Shown: positions 24,483 through 33,219, counted from the first letter of the stretch. The stretch: 64,000 nt of DNA from Halorubrum sp. PV6 (GCF_003990725.2 NZ_CP030064.1:1550001-1614000); one strand, 5' to 3'. Translations and numbers: made by a program. Notes: generated by a model from the sequence alone, not told the origin.

Positions 24483-25934
24483 CTACTCGGCTTCGAGTCG
24501 GTCCCAGACAGCCTGCTCGGCCCGGCGGACCACGTCCCGTATCGGGACGCCGGTCGCCTCGGCGGCCGCGGCGGCGTCGTCGAACTCCGCGCTCACGTCG
24601 TAGATGTCGCCGTCGACGGTCGCGGCGACTTTCACGGTCACCTCGCGGTCGTCGCCGTCGAGCGAGAGCGCGACGGTCTCGAACTCGCGGTCGGCGATCC
24701 ACCGGTGGCTCGCACCCGACTGGCGGACGCCCAGCGTCCCCGTCTCGCGGGCGAGCCGCGCCGCGACCGCCTCGGCGTCGTCGGGCTTGCAGATCACCTT
24801 CACGAGGTGTCCCGGCCGCGACTTCTTCATCGTGGTCGGGACGATCGTCACGTCCCGTGCGCCGGCGCGTTTGAGCGTCGCCTGGAGCCCGCCGAGCACC
24901 TCGGGCGCGGCGTCGTCGAGGTTCGTTTCGAGGACGGCGATGTCGTCGTGAACCAGATCGCCGCCGCCGCGAGTCGCGCCTGCGTGAGGGCGGTCGTGGC
25001 CCGCAGCGGCCGCGTCGCCCCCCTCACCGACGAGCACGCGGAGGACGTTCGGGTGGCGGTCGAACGACGCGTCGCCCGCCCCGTACCCCGTCGAATCGAC
25101 CGAGAGGTCCGGAATCGCGTCGGCCCCCTCGGCGACCGCGCCGAGTATCGCGGCCCCGGTCGGCGTGAGCAGTTCGCGCTCCACCGGCCCGCCGACAACC
25201 GAAAAGTCGGCCGCGGCAGCGACCTCGGTCGTCGCCGGCGCGGGAACCGGGTAGACGCCGTGGCTCATCGCCACCTCGCCGCCCCCGGTCGCCACCGGCG
25301 TCGTCACGACTCGGTCCGGGTCGAGGTCGTGGAGGAGCAGCGCCGCGCCGACCACGTCGGCGATGGCGTCGTCGGCGCCGACCTCGTGGAAGTGCGTCTT
25401 CGCGAGGTCGGTGCCGTGGACCGTCGCCTCCGCGCGCCCGAGCCGTTCGAAGGCGTCCAGTGCGACCGCCTCGACGGACTCGGGGAGGCCCATCGACTCG
25501 ACGAGCGCGACGACCTCCGGGTAGCTTCGGTGGACGCCGGCGCCTTCGGCGTGATCGGCGTGGCCGTGTGCGTCACCGTCGTCGTGCGAGTGGTCGTGTG
25601 CGTCACCGTCGTCGTGCGAGTGGTCGTGGCCGTGAGCGTGATCATGGCTATTATCGTGCGCGTCACCGTCCTCGTGGCCGTGTTCCGCACCGTCACCACC
25701 CTCGTGGCTGTGTTCCGCACCGTCACCACCCTCTCTTTCGTCGTCGCCGTCGAGAAGCACGTCGACGGTCGTCGCCCGGATCCCGTTTCGCTCCGTCTCC
25801 CCGATGTCGTACCGGACGGGGAGTCGGTCGGTCACGACAGAGAGGACGTCGGGGTCGGCGCCGGCCGCGATCAGCGCCGCGCAGATCATGTCGCCGGCGG
25901 CGCCGGTCCGACCGTCGAAAACGAGCGTTCGCAT
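24483..25934 (-). CDS. larC: Nickel-pincer cofactor biosynthesis protein LarC
   Basis: The 483-residue protein starts MRTLVFDGRTGAAGDM and matches LarC/DUF111, with KTHFHEVGADDAIADVVGA, LTPTGAAILG, and the C-terminal ETNLDDAAPEVLGG and TTMKKSRPGHLVKVICKP motifs. LarC inserts nickel into the pyridinium pincer cofactor of lactate racemase LarA. Between residues 68 and 128 it has a His-rich acidic insert with about 17 histidines, which may store or deliver nickel. LarA, LarB and LarE are not in this window. The start was set at the ATG at 25934 from family similarity. Confidence 0.9.
   Translation of the reverse strand: MRTLVFDGRTGAAGDMICAALIAAGADPDVLSVVTDRLPVRYDIGETERNGIRATTVDVLLDGDDEREGGDGAEHSHEGGDGAEHGHEDGDAHDNSHDHAHGHDHSHDDGDAHDHSHDDGDAHGHADHAEGAGVHRSYPEVVALVESMGLPESVEAVALDAFERLGRAEATVHGTDLAKTHFHEVGADDAIADVVGAALLLHDLDPDRVVTTPVATGGGEVAMSHGVYPVPAPATTEVAAAADFSVVGGPVERELLTPTGAAILGAVAEGADAIPDLSVDSTGYGAGDASFDRHPNVLRVLVGEGGDAAAAGHDRPHAGATRGGGDLVHDDIAVLETNLDDAAPEVLGGLQATLKRAGARDVTIVPTTMKKSRPGHLVKVICKPDDAEAVAARLARETGTLGVRQSGASHRWIADREFETVALSLDGDDREVTVKVAATVDGDIYDVSAEFDDAAAAAEATGVPIRDVVRRAEQAVWDRLEAE
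25565..25730. repeat. Two pairs of 30-bp tandem repeats encoding the LarC His-rich insert
   Basis: Units at 25565-25594 and 25595-25624 are identical or nearly so, and units at 25671-25700 and 25701-25730 differ at one base. Each 30-base unit adds ten residues, so copy changes keep the frame. They encode the SHDDGDAHDH-type and EGGDGAEHxH-type stretches. Confidence 0.85.
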
Positions 25935-26036
25935 GGCTGATCGGAGGCAAGGGCGGAACAAATACCTCCGGTATCCGCCCCGCGTTCCGCAGCCATTACG
26001 CTACTTATTTTGCGGCGATCCAAGTAGCGATACGCA

Positions 26037-27215
26037 ATGGTAGAGACCGTGCTGGCGATCGGCGTCGTTGCGTCCCTGTTCGTCGGCTTCAACATCGGGG
26101 GATCGTCGACGGGAATCGCGTGGGGCCCGCCGGTGGGCGCCGACATCATCAAGAAGACGACCGCGGCCGGGCTGATGACGTTCTTCGTCTTCCTCGGCGG
26201 CTGGACCGTGGGACGAAACGTGATGGACACGTTGAGCGAGGGGATCATCACGACCGAACTCACGCTCTCGGCCGGCGTGGCCGTCCTCTTTTTCATCGGA
26301 TTCGGGATCCTCGTCGCCAACATCTTCGGGGTGCCCGTCCCCACGTCGATGACGACCGTGGGTGCGATAGCCGGCCTCGGCCTGGCGACGAACACGCTCA
26401 ACTACCAGACCATCTCCGGGATCATCTCGTGGTGGATCGTGACGCCGGTCATCGGATTCTGGATCGGCGGCGTCACCGGCCGCTACATCTACCCGGCGGT
26501 CAACCAGCGGGTCAAAATCGAGAAGTCGGACGGTCCGCTCCTCATCCTCGACCGGGACGAGGGGCTCCCCAGGCCGGCGTTCGGCCCGAACACGACCTGG
26601 TCTGAGGTGATCAGCACGGCGATCGTGATGGTCATCGGCTGTTACATGTCGTTCAGCGCCGGCGCGAGCAACGTCCCGAACGCGGCCGCGCCGCTCGTCA
26701 GCGGCGTCGGAGGACTCCCGGACGACACCGCGATCGTCCTCGCCACGGTCGCGATCGGCGTCGGGGGGTTCACCATCGGTCGCCGCACCATCGAGTCCGT
26801 CGGCGGCGAGTTGAGCGACATTCCCCTGCTCGCAGCGCTGTTCGTGATGCTCACGGCGTCGACGATCACGACGATCCTCTCGTCTATCGGGATCCCGATC
26901 AGCCTCGTGATGGCGACGGTGATGACGATCGTCGGGATCGGCTGGGGTCGCGCGACCCGCCCGGTCACCGTCCGGGACGTCGTCACTCGGCACACGGGCG
27001 AGTCGGAGATCGTCCCTGGGGCGATTACGGCGGAAAACACGGCCGGCAAACCGGCCACGCCGATCGGCGAGGAAGAGCCTCAGGAGGTGCTCGACGCGGG
27101 AGACCTGTTTAACCCCCGCGCCATCATGAAGTACATCTCGATGTGGATCATCGGTCCGTCGGTGTCGACGCTGTTGGCGTACGGGTTCTTCACCCTCGTT
27201 CCGGGGGTCGCCTGA
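26037..27215 (+). CDS. PiT-family-like inorganic anion transporter, copy 1
   Basis: A 392-residue membrane protein with about ten hydrophobic helices and the two-fold inverted organisation of PiT phosphate permeases. In the first repeat the signature region reads GFNIGGSSTGIAWGPPVGA and in the second GASNVPNAAAPL, so the aspartate of the GANDxxNA motif is missing in both. A cytoplasmic linker (about 310-350) follows. Phosphate is the family substrate, but the altered signature means substrate or coupling ion may differ. A paralogue lies 108 bases downstream. Confidence 0.82.
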   Translation: MVETVLAIGVVASLFVGFNIGGSSTGIAWGPPVGADIIKKTTAAGLMTFFVFLGGWTVGRNVMDTLSEGIITTELTLSAGVAVLFFIGFGILVANIFGVPVPTSMTTVGAIAGLGLATNTLNYQTISGIISWWIVTPVIGFWIGGVTGRYIYPAVNQRVKIEKSDGPLLILDRDEGLPRPAFGPNTTWSEVISTAIVMVIGCYMSFSAGASNVPNAAAPLVSGVGGLPDDTAIVLATVAIGVGGFTIGRRTIESVGGELSDIPLLAALFVMLTASTITTILSSIGIPISLVMATVMTIVGIGWGRATRPVTVRDVVTRHTGESEIVPGAITAENTAGKPATPIGEEEPQEVLDAGDLFNPRAIMKYISMWIIGPSVSTLLAYGFFTLVPGVA

Positions 27216-27323
27216 CGGGAGCCACCGAGGAACCGAGCCGGCCGATTCTGGGGATCGTTCTCTGGACGACGGAGCGCGTCAAGACCGGTCGTTTAACCAG
27301 CCGTGTCCCGTCGTACGCCGTGT

Positions 27324-28490
27324 ATGGTCGAGACCTTGCTCATCGTCGGGTTCGTGGTCGCGTCGTTCGTCGGGTACAACATCGGCGGTGCGACGACCGG
27401 GCCGGCGTTCGGGCCCGCTGTCGGTGCGGACGTGCTCTCGAAGTCCGGCGCCGCCGCGCTGATGTCCGTCTTCTTTTTCATCGGCGCGGGGACGCTCGGC
27501 CAGCGCGTCGTGACGACGCTCGGCGAGGATCTGGTCACCGGCGGCACCGTGTTCACGCTGGAGACGAGCATCGTCGTCCTCTTTTTCATCGGCGGCGCGC
27601 TGTTCGTCGGCAACTTCGCCGGCGTGCCGGCGTCGACGTCGATGACGGCCGTCGGCGCCATCGCCGGGCTCGGGCTCGCGACGGGCACGCTCGACCGGGC
27701 CGTGATGGGTGAAATCGCGATCTGGTGGATCGTCGCCCCGATCATCGGCTTTTGGGTCTCCGGCGTCGTCGGCCGGTACTTCTACCCCGCGATCGACAGG
27801 TGGGTGGCGATAGAGAGCACCGACGGCGCGCTGTTCGAGTTCGACCGCTCGGGGACCGTCCCGAAGCCGGTCCTCGGCCCGGACACGACGCGGCGCGAAC
27901 TCGTCGGCGGGATCGTCGTCATCGCGATCGGCTGTCTGATGGCCTTCTCGTCCGGGACCTCGAACATCGCGAACGCGATCGCCCCCCTCGTCGCGCTCGA
28001 TAACGTGGAGATGACGCCGATGATCCTCCTCGGGAGCGCCGCCGTCGCTGTCGGCGCGTTCACGATCGCGCGCCGGACGCTCGACACGCTCGGCAACGAC
28101 ATCACCGACCTCCCCCTGACCGCGGCCATCGTCGTCGCCTGCGTCTCCTCCGGGATCGTCATCAGCCTCTCGGCGGTGGGGATCCCGGCGTCGTTCGTCA
28201 TCATCGCGACGATGTCGATCGTCGGCCTCGGCTGGGGGCGCGCAACGCGGACCGTGACGGTCAAACAGGGCCTCAAAGGCGAGAAGGAGCCGACGGTCTC
28301 CGTCGGCGCGCTGAAGGCGGACGAGACGGGGCCGATCGGCGAGGGCGACCCGTCAGACATCCCCTCCGCGTCGGATCTGTTCAATCCGACCACGAGCGCA
28401 CGGGTCGTGTTGATGCAGAACGTGGTTCCGATCCTCTCGACGGTGGGTGCGCTGGTGACGTTCACCCTCCTGTTCCGGTTCGTCTGGTAA
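27324..28490 (+). CDS. PiT-family-like inorganic anion transporter, copy 2
   Basis: A 388-residue paralogue of the preceding gene along its whole length, with the same start (MVETLLIVGFVVASFVGYN) and the signature regions GYNIGGATTGPAFGPAVGA and GTSNIANAIAPL, again without the signature aspartates. About ten helices are visible, with an acidic linker near 320-350. I set the start at the ATG at 27324 because it aligns with the paralogue. Tandem duplication points to specialised roles or dosage. Confidence 0.82.
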   Translation: MVETLLIVGFVVASFVGYNIGGATTGPAFGPAVGADVLSKSGAAALMSVFFFIGAGTLGQRVVTTLGEDLVTGGTVFTLETSIVVLFFIGGALFVGNFAGVPASTSMTAVGAIAGLGLATGTLDRAVMGEIAIWWIVAPIIGFWVSGVVGRYFYPAIDRWVAIESTDGALFEFDRSGTVPKPVLGPDTTRRELVGGIVVIAIGCLMAFSSGTSNIANAIAPLVALDNVEMTPMILLGSAAVAVGAFTIARRTLDTLGNDITDLPLTAAIVVACVSSGIVISLSAVGIPASFVIIATMSIVGLGWGRATRTVTVKQGLKGEKEPTVSVGALKADETGPIGEGDPSDIPSASDLFNPTTSARVVLMQNVVPILSTVGALVTFTLLFRFVW

Positions 28491-28498
28491 GCGCCCGC

Positions 28499-29131
28499 CT
28501 ACCGCCCGAACCGCCGTTGTCGGTCCTGAAAATCGAGGACGGCTCGGAGATAATCGCGCTTCCTGAAGTCCCGCCAGTTCACGTCGGTGAAGTAGAGTTC
28601 GGCGTACACCGACTGCCAGATGGCGAAGTCGGAGAGCCGTTCCGCGCCCGTTTTGATCACGAGGTCCGGCTCCTCGGGGAAGACGAGGCGATCCGAGATG
28701 TCGGCCGCGTCGATCGACTCCGGATCGAGGGCGCCCGCGTCCACGTCGGCGGCGATCTCGCGAACCGCGGCCGCGAACTCCGCTTTCCCGCCGAGTCCGA
28801 CCGTGATCCGGATCGGAACGTCGGTCGCCGAGGTGTCATCGGTGTCGCCCCGTGCCGCGTCGTCCGGGCCGTGAACCGCGAACGGACGGGGGGCGTCGAT
28901 CTGCCGCAACTCGCGGACGAGCGTCGGGACGACGGCGGCGTCGAGGACCGACACGGAGACCGTGACTCGCGTGGCCCCGTACTCGACCGCCCAACCGAGC
29001 GCGTCCGAGAGGGTATCGAACGCGCCGTCGGCGAGGAGGTCGCGCTCGGTGATGACGAGCGCGACGTGATCGGGCGGGTCGCTGTCGTGGAGGCGGTGGC
29101 GAACGGCGAGGTACGCGTCGTACAGTCCCAC
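28499..29131 (-). CDS. Divergent cis-prenyltransferase (UppS family) lacking the catalytic P-loop
   Basis: The 210-residue protein has the C-terminal UppS signature DLVIKTGAERLSDFAIWQ followed by YAELYFTDVNWRDF, typical of undecaprenyl diphosphate synthases. At the N-terminus, where enzymes carry HVAIIMDGNRR with the catalytic Asp and Arg, it reads DHVALVITERDLL. The catalytic aspartate is therefore absent. It may be a regulatory subunit of a true synthase, as eukaryotic NgBR is, or have another function. It converges with the second PiT gene, 8 bases apart. Confidence 0.78.
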   Translation of the reverse strand: MGLYDAYLAVRHRLHDSDPPDHVALVITERDLLADGAFDTLSDALGWAVEYGATRVTVSVSVLDAAVVPTLVRELRQIDAPRPFAVHGPDDAARGDTDDTSATDVPIRITVGLGGKAEFAAAVREIAADVDAGALDPESIDAADISDRLVFPEEPDLVIKTGAERLSDFAIWQSVYAELYFTDVNWRDFRKRDYLRAVLDFQDRQRRFGR

Positions 29132-29270
29132 ACCGGTCGGTCGCCGCGAGCGGTATAAAAACCAGCGTCCGCCGGCGTCGACCGTCTAACCGACGCGTCG
29201 GGCCCGCACGCTCGGCGCCGCATCGACCGCGGACGAGGGGTTTAATTCGCCGTCTCCCCTAGCAGATTCG

Positions 29271-29801
29271 ATGGCAGACAGCTACCGTGGGGTGTTCGGG
29301 GCGATCCCCTACGCGATCCGCGAGACCGACTCGTGGACCATGCGCGTGTACGGCGTGATCGGAGCGCTCTCGGCCGCGCTCATCGCGACGGTCGTCACCC
29401 TCGCGCTCGTCGTCTGGATGGCCGAGACCGCCAACGTGCAGGGCGGGACGTTCCTGTTCTCGCGGTCGCTGTACGTGATCGCCGGCTTCGCCGCGGTCGC
29501 ACCGCTCTTGGCCCCCCTGCTTTTCGTCGCGCGGCGACACCGGCGCGGCGACCCCGTGCAGGTGGGGTACGACAGGTACCTCGCGTACGGCGGGTTCCTG
29601 TTCCTGTTCTCGCTGTACCTCGGCATGGTCATCTCCGCGCCGGCGGAGCTCCGCGAGCCGACCGAGTCCGCGGTGATAGCCGCCGTGTACGGGCTCCCGC
29701 GGCTCTCGGGCGTCGTCCCGCCGGTGGCGGCCGCGCTCCTCGTGTTCGCGATCCACTATCGGCTCCGCGGGGCCGATGAACGCGACACCGACACCCATTA
29801 G
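29271..29801 (+). CDS. Four-helix membrane protein of unknown function
   Basis: A 176-residue protein with four hydrophobic helices at about residues 28-52, 66-86, 105-125 and 145-165, and a basic cytoplasmic loop (ARRHRRGD). The family is common in haloarchaea but I cannot name it with confidence. A TATA-like gtttaatt at 29240-29247 is well placed for a leaderless start. It lies upstream of tRNA-Ser. Confidence 0.65.
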   Translation: MADSYRGVFGAIPYAIRETDSWTMRVYGVIGALSAALIATVVTLALVVWMAETANVQGGTFLFSRSLYVIAGFAAVAPLLAPLLFVARRHRRGDPVQVGYDRYLAYGGFLFLFSLYLGMVISAPAELREPTESAVIAAVYGLPRLSGVVPPVAAALLVFAIHYRLRGADERDTDTH

Positions 29802-29827
29802 TCGGACCCTCCCAACGATTCGGGTGT

Positions 29828-29911
29828 GGTGGGATGGCAGAGCGGCCCATTGCGCCGGTCTTGAAAACCGGTAGCCTCACGGCTTCCTGGGTTCAAATCC
29901 CAGTCCCACCG
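29828..29911 (+). tRNA. tRNA-Ser(TGA)
   Basis: An 84-base type II tRNA with a long variable arm (tagcctcacggcttc). The acceptor stem ggtggga pairs with tcccacc, the discriminator is G as in serine tRNAs, the anticodon stem ccggt/accgg holds cttgaaa (anticodon TGA), and the T stem ctggg/cccag holds ttcaaat. No intron is present. Confidence 0.95.
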
Positions 29912-29972
29912 TCTTCATCTGACATCTTGTGAACGAGTCGCAGGTCCCGACCCCCGATCGAGACGCTTTGCG

Positions 29973-29993
29973 AAACGTATTTCAGTTACGTTT
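29973..29993. promoter_or_regulatory. Inverted repeat followed by a T-run downstream of tRNA-Ser
   Basis: A 7-bp perfect inverted repeat aaacgta/tacgttt with a 7-base spacer is followed directly by five further T/A-rich bases (ttaccaaaaa). It lies 61 bases after the tRNA end and about 180 bases before the SOD gene. It could be a terminator for the tRNA transcript or a binding site. Confidence 0.35.
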
Positions 29994-30170
29994 TTACCAA
30001 AAATCGGTGGTCCCGTCGTGCGCCGGTCGGATCCGATTTTGCCCGCAGGGTGAGCCAAGCGCGTTCGACTCGTCGGTTCCGATCGTCCCCAGTATGGGTG
30101 ACGCGTGGTACCGCGTGGCGCATTATCTTTAACAGGTTTCCGGCACACAATACGTACAGGTGATACAAAG

Positions 30171-30770
30171 ATGAGCTACGAACTCGATCCGCTCCCGTAC
30201 GAGTACGACGCGCTGGAACCGCACATCTCCGAGCAGGTGCTCGAATGGCACCACGACACCCACCATCAGGGGTACGTAAACGGCTGGAACGCGGCCGAGG
30301 AGACGCTCGAAGCGAACCGCGAGGAACACGACTTCTCCTCGTCGAGCGGTGCGATCCGGAACGTGACCCACAACTCGTCGGGGCACATCCTCCACGACCT
30401 GTTCTGGCAGAACATGAGCCCGGAGGGCGGCGACGAACCCTCCGGTGACCTCGCCGACCGAATCGAGGAGGACTTCGGCTCCTACGAGGCGTGGAAAGGC
30501 GAGTTCGAAGCGGCGGCCTCCGCGGCGAGCGGCTGGGCGCTGCTCGTGTACGACACGTTCTCGAACCAACTGCGCAACGTCGTGGTCGACAAACACGACC
30601 AGGGCGCAATCTGGGGCGGCCACCCAATCCTCGCGCTGGACGTGTGGGAACACTCCTACTACCACGACTACGGCCCGGCCCGCGGCGAGTTCGTCGACAA
30701 CTTCTTCGAGGTCGTCGACTGGAACGAGCCCGCGACCCGCTACGAACAGGCCGTCGAACTCTTCGAGTAA
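30171..30770 (+). CDS. sod: Superoxide dismutase (Mn/Fe type)
   Basis: The 199-residue protein shows all metal-site motifs: LEWHHDTHHQGYVNGWN (first His), HILHDLFWQN (second His) and LDVWEHSYYHDY (Asp and His). Conserved residues such as GWALL and QGAIWGGHP are also present; the usual Gln before the metal site favours manganese, as in other haloarchaea. It detoxifies superoxide in the cytoplasm. The ATG at 30171 was chosen because the family starts there and because a TATA-like attatctttaa lies at 30121-30131, about 45 bases upstream. Confidence 0.95.
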   Translation: MSYELDPLPYEYDALEPHISEQVLEWHHDTHHQGYVNGWNAAEETLEANREEHDFSSSSGAIRNVTHNSSGHILHDLFWQNMSPEGGDEPSGDLADRIEEDFGSYEAWKGEFEAAASAASGWALLVYDTFSNQLRNVVVDKHDQGAIWGGHPILALDVWEHSYYHDYGPARGEFVDNFFEVVDWNEPATRYEQAVELFE

Positions 30771-30908
30771 CGCGTTCGCTCGGACGCGCCGCGCGTCGAA
30801 CCCCGATATTTTTTCGACCACACACATCGAGAGCCGCAGCACCCGCGAGAGGTGGCCACACGCAACCGTATCGGCAGCGTTTACGGAGCCGCCGCCGTAC
30901 CGCCGCCC

Positions 30909-31220
30909 ATGCCCGAACCGAAGTCGGCCTTCGACGCGACGTACCCCTGTGACTTCTACGAGCCAGCGGAACTGTTCGCGCCGGACCAGATGTACACGGT
31001 CCCGGAGATTGCGCGGTTGCTACAGGAATTGGAGCCGGACGCGGAGATCGACCCCGACACCGAGGCGGTGCTGATCGACTGGGCGATCCCGTGGGTGATG
31101 ACCCACGCCGACGACCTCGTGATCGCGGAGCCGCTCGCGGAGGACGGTCCCGGCTACTACGGCGTCGCGCCCCACGCGGTCGAGGGCGACACCGACGGCG
31201 ACTCGCACGACGCAGCGTGA
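30909..31220 (+). CDS. DUF5827 family protein
   Basis: A 103-residue haloarchaeal protein starting MPEPKSAFDATYPCDFYE, matching DUF5827 of unknown function. The segment YTVPEIARLLQELEP resembles a helix-turn-helix start, followed by a VLIDWAIPWV helix and a Gly/acidic C-terminus. Its stop overlaps the GTG start of the P-loop gene by 4 bases, so the two are coupled and may work together. Confidence 0.65.
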   Translation: MPEPKSAFDATYPCDFYEPAELFAPDQMYTVPEIARLLQELEPDAEIDPDTEAVLIDWAIPWVMTHADDLVIAEPLAEDGPGYYGVAPHAVEGDTDGDSHDAA

Positions 31221-32125
31221 GTCGAGCGCGATCCGACGCGCCGGTGGTCCTCGTCGCCGGCGGCGCCCGCGTCGACGCCGGCAAGACCACGTTCTCGACC
31301 GGGCTGGTGTCGGCGCTCGCCGATCGCGCGGGCGACGCGGTGGGCGTCAAACCCCGCGCCGGCAACGACTACTGGTACGACCACGACGACTACCGGATCG
31401 CGAGCGACGCTGGGCGGCTCTACGGGAAAGACGCGAGACGCCTCGCGGCCGCGAGCACGCGACCGCTCGCAGGGGCCGGCGGTCGCGACCGCCCCGAAGC
31501 GATCACTCCCGAAGGGATCAACCCCGTCCACCGGCTCTGGCGGCCGACGCCCGACCGGACCGGGATGCTCGGCGACACGGACCGGACGTTCCTCTGCGAC
31601 CGAGTGACGACAGAAGACGGGGTCCGGTTCGTCGTCAACGGGGCGGCCGAGTCGGCGGGCCTCCTGCCCGAGGGGCTCACCGACCGGCTCCCGCTCGGGA
31701 CGGCGACCCGCGTCGACGACGTGGCGGCGTTCAACGACGAGATGGCGGCCGACTACCTGCCGGCGTTCGACCGCCTCACGGACCGCGTCGCGGAGACCGA
31801 TGTCCCGGTCGTCGTCGAGTCGTACGCCGACATCGCGAGCCCGCTCTCGAACGACGGCCCCGTCGAACCCGCCGCAGTGGCGGTCGTCGACCCCGGCAGG
31901 GTGCGGCTATACGCGGGCGACCGATACGCCAAGGCGCGCGCGGTGGCGTCCGGGAGCCCCCGCGAGGGCGCGCTGGAGGAACACACCGGCACCGTCACGG
32001 AGATGATCGACCCGCTGGCGACCGCGGCCCTCCCGGCGCTGTCCGGCGACGAGCGCGGCGATCCGGGACGCGTCGCAGACCGGTACGACGAGGCCTACAC
32101 GGCGTTTTTCAACGTACTCTCGTGA
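31217..32125 (+). CDS. P-loop ATPase of the SIMIBI class, function unknown
   Basis: A 302-residue protein starting at a GTG within the DUF5827 stop. It has a Walker A at residues 14-25 (GGARVDAGKTTFS) in the style of dethiobiotin synthetases and MinD-like proteins, and a later VPVVVESYADIASP strand that could be Walker B. The middle has no known domain: GVKPRAGNDYWYDHDDY may form the nucleotide pocket. The partner DUF5827 suggests a two-protein unit. I cannot assign a substrate. Confidence 0.65.
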   Translation: MSRARSDAPVVLVAGGARVDAGKTTFSTGLVSALADRAGDAVGVKPRAGNDYWYDHDDYRIASDAGRLYGKDARRLAAASTRPLAGAGGRDRPEAITPEGINPVHRLWRPTPDRTGMLGDTDRTFLCDRVTTEDGVRFVVNGAAESAGLLPEGLTDRLPLGTATRVDDVAAFNDEMAADYLPAFDRLTDRVAETDVPVVVESYADIASPLSNDGPVEPAAVAVVDPGRVRLYAGDRYAKARAVASGSPREGALEEHTGTVTEMIDPLATAALPALSGDERGDPGRVADRYDEAYTAFFNVLS

Positions 32126-32155
32126 GAAAACCGGTGGCCGTCGCAGGCGGCCCGT

Positions 32156-32638
32156 TCAGGCGTTCCGCTTCGAGTAGTGGTCGATGGCCGACTCGATGGA
32201 GGACAGCTCGGCGTTCACGCGACTGTCGGCGACGCGCATGAACCCGGGCGTGTACGACTTCGAGTAGTCGAAGATGGCGTTGACCGCGCGCTTGGGCGCG
32301 GAGACGGCCGTGAAGTCGGTGACGGTGTACACGCGCGTCGTCGGGAACGCCGTCCAGAAGGTGCTGCTTACCCACCGGGACTCGTCTTCGAAGGTCGTCC
32401 CGATGCGGCCGGTCGCGAGGTACTCGCCGTCGTGGTAGAAGAGCACGAGGTCGCCCTCGCCCATCCGCTCGAACGTCGAGCCGTTCCCGCTGTCGTCGCT
32501 TACGGCCCACAGTCGGGCCTCGTCTAAGTCGGCGAGGGGGTCCGGACGGTCGTCGTACTCGGTGAGGTCGACTGCGGACCGGACCGTTCGATCGAAGTTC
32601 TCCGGGTCAATCGGGACCAAGAAGACGTTCGCGCTCAT
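32156..32638 (-). CDS. EVE/PUA-like domain protein
   Basis: The 160-residue protein starts MSANVFLVPIDPENFDRTV. The middle region ARLWAVSDDSGNGSTFERM, then GDLVLFYHDGEYLATGRI, resembles the strand-rich core of EVE and other PUA-like domains, which bind modified bases in RNA or DNA. Such domains also occur in restriction systems, but no restriction gene lies nearby. The family call is tentative. The ATG at 32638 is preferred to an in-frame GTG two codons earlier. Confidence 0.5.
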   Translation of the reverse strand: MSANVFLVPIDPENFDRTVRSAVDLTEYDDRPDPLADLDEARLWAVSDDSGNGSTFERMGEGDLVLFYHDGEYLATGRIGTTFEDESRWVSSTFWTAFPTTRVYTVTDFTAVSAPKRAVNAIFDYSKSYTPGFMRVADSRVNAELSSIESAIDHYSKRNA

Positions 32639-32761
32639 TATCACCTCTTCCGTCGGGAGGGGTTTAAAGCCGTTCGTTAGTCCACTCCGGCCAGCGCCGG
32701 CGTCGACGAATCGCGAAATCGTCAGACTGCGACGCGGTTTCGGCCGCTTGCGGCCCGCGAC

Positions 32762-33103
32762 TCAGTCGTCGCTCGCGTCGTAGCACCGGTCCATCCGCGC
32801 CGCCATCACGAAGTCGGACTTGTGAAGGCCGTCGATGTCGTGGCTCCACATCTCGACGCCGACCTCGCCCCACGAGAGGTGGATGTCGGGGTGGTGCCAC
32901 TCGGCCTCGGCGAGCTCGCCAACCTCGTTCGTGAACGCTAACGCGCCCGCGAAGTCGTCGAACTCGTAGGTGGCTTCGAGGTGGTGGTCGTCGACGACTT
33001 CCCACGCGGGGCCGAGTGCGTCGAGGTACTCGGCGTACTCGGTGGCGGTCAGCGGGTCGGCTCCCTCGTCGGCGTGTTCGACCGGTTCGTCAGCGAGTGA
33101 CAT
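32762..33103 (-). CDS. 4a-hydroxytetrahydrobiopterin dehydratase (PCD/DCoH)
   Basis: A 113-residue protein with the family core: the [23 protein letters not shown] helix and the [11 protein letters not shown] motif with the catalytic His pair, then [13 protein letters not shown]. The enzyme dehydrates 4a-hydroxytetrahydropterin. In archaea without pterin-dependent hydroxylases it may also serve molybdopterin or folate-type pterin metabolism. No pterin-hydroxylase gene is nearby. Confidence 0.88.
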   Translation of the reverse strand: MSLADEPVEHADEGADPLTATEYAEYLDALGPAWEVVDDHHLEATYEFDDFAGALAFTNEVGELAEAEWHHPDIHLSWGEVGVEMWSHDIDGLHKSDFVMAARMDRCYDASDD

Positions 33104-33219
33104 ACAGGACCGTTAGGCGACGAGCGGCTTGTACCTTGTGTGGAGAGCGAACGGAACGCGAACGCGGCTCCGTGCTGGATGACACGGTCTCACTAGAATG
33201 GTAGTGTAGCGGAAAGAAG

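Noticed and set aside
25565-25730. CRISPR array in the larC repeats
   Set aside because: The 30-base units are contiguous, have no spacers, and encode the His-rich insert in frame.
29828-29911. Integration site of a mobile element at tRNA-Ser
   Set aside because: No integrase, no partial tRNA copy and no gene-content break is seen on either side.
29929-30132. 67-codon frame between tRNA-Ser and SOD
   Set aside because: It has no family similarity or promoter at the right distance, and it covers the inverted repeat and the SOD promoter.
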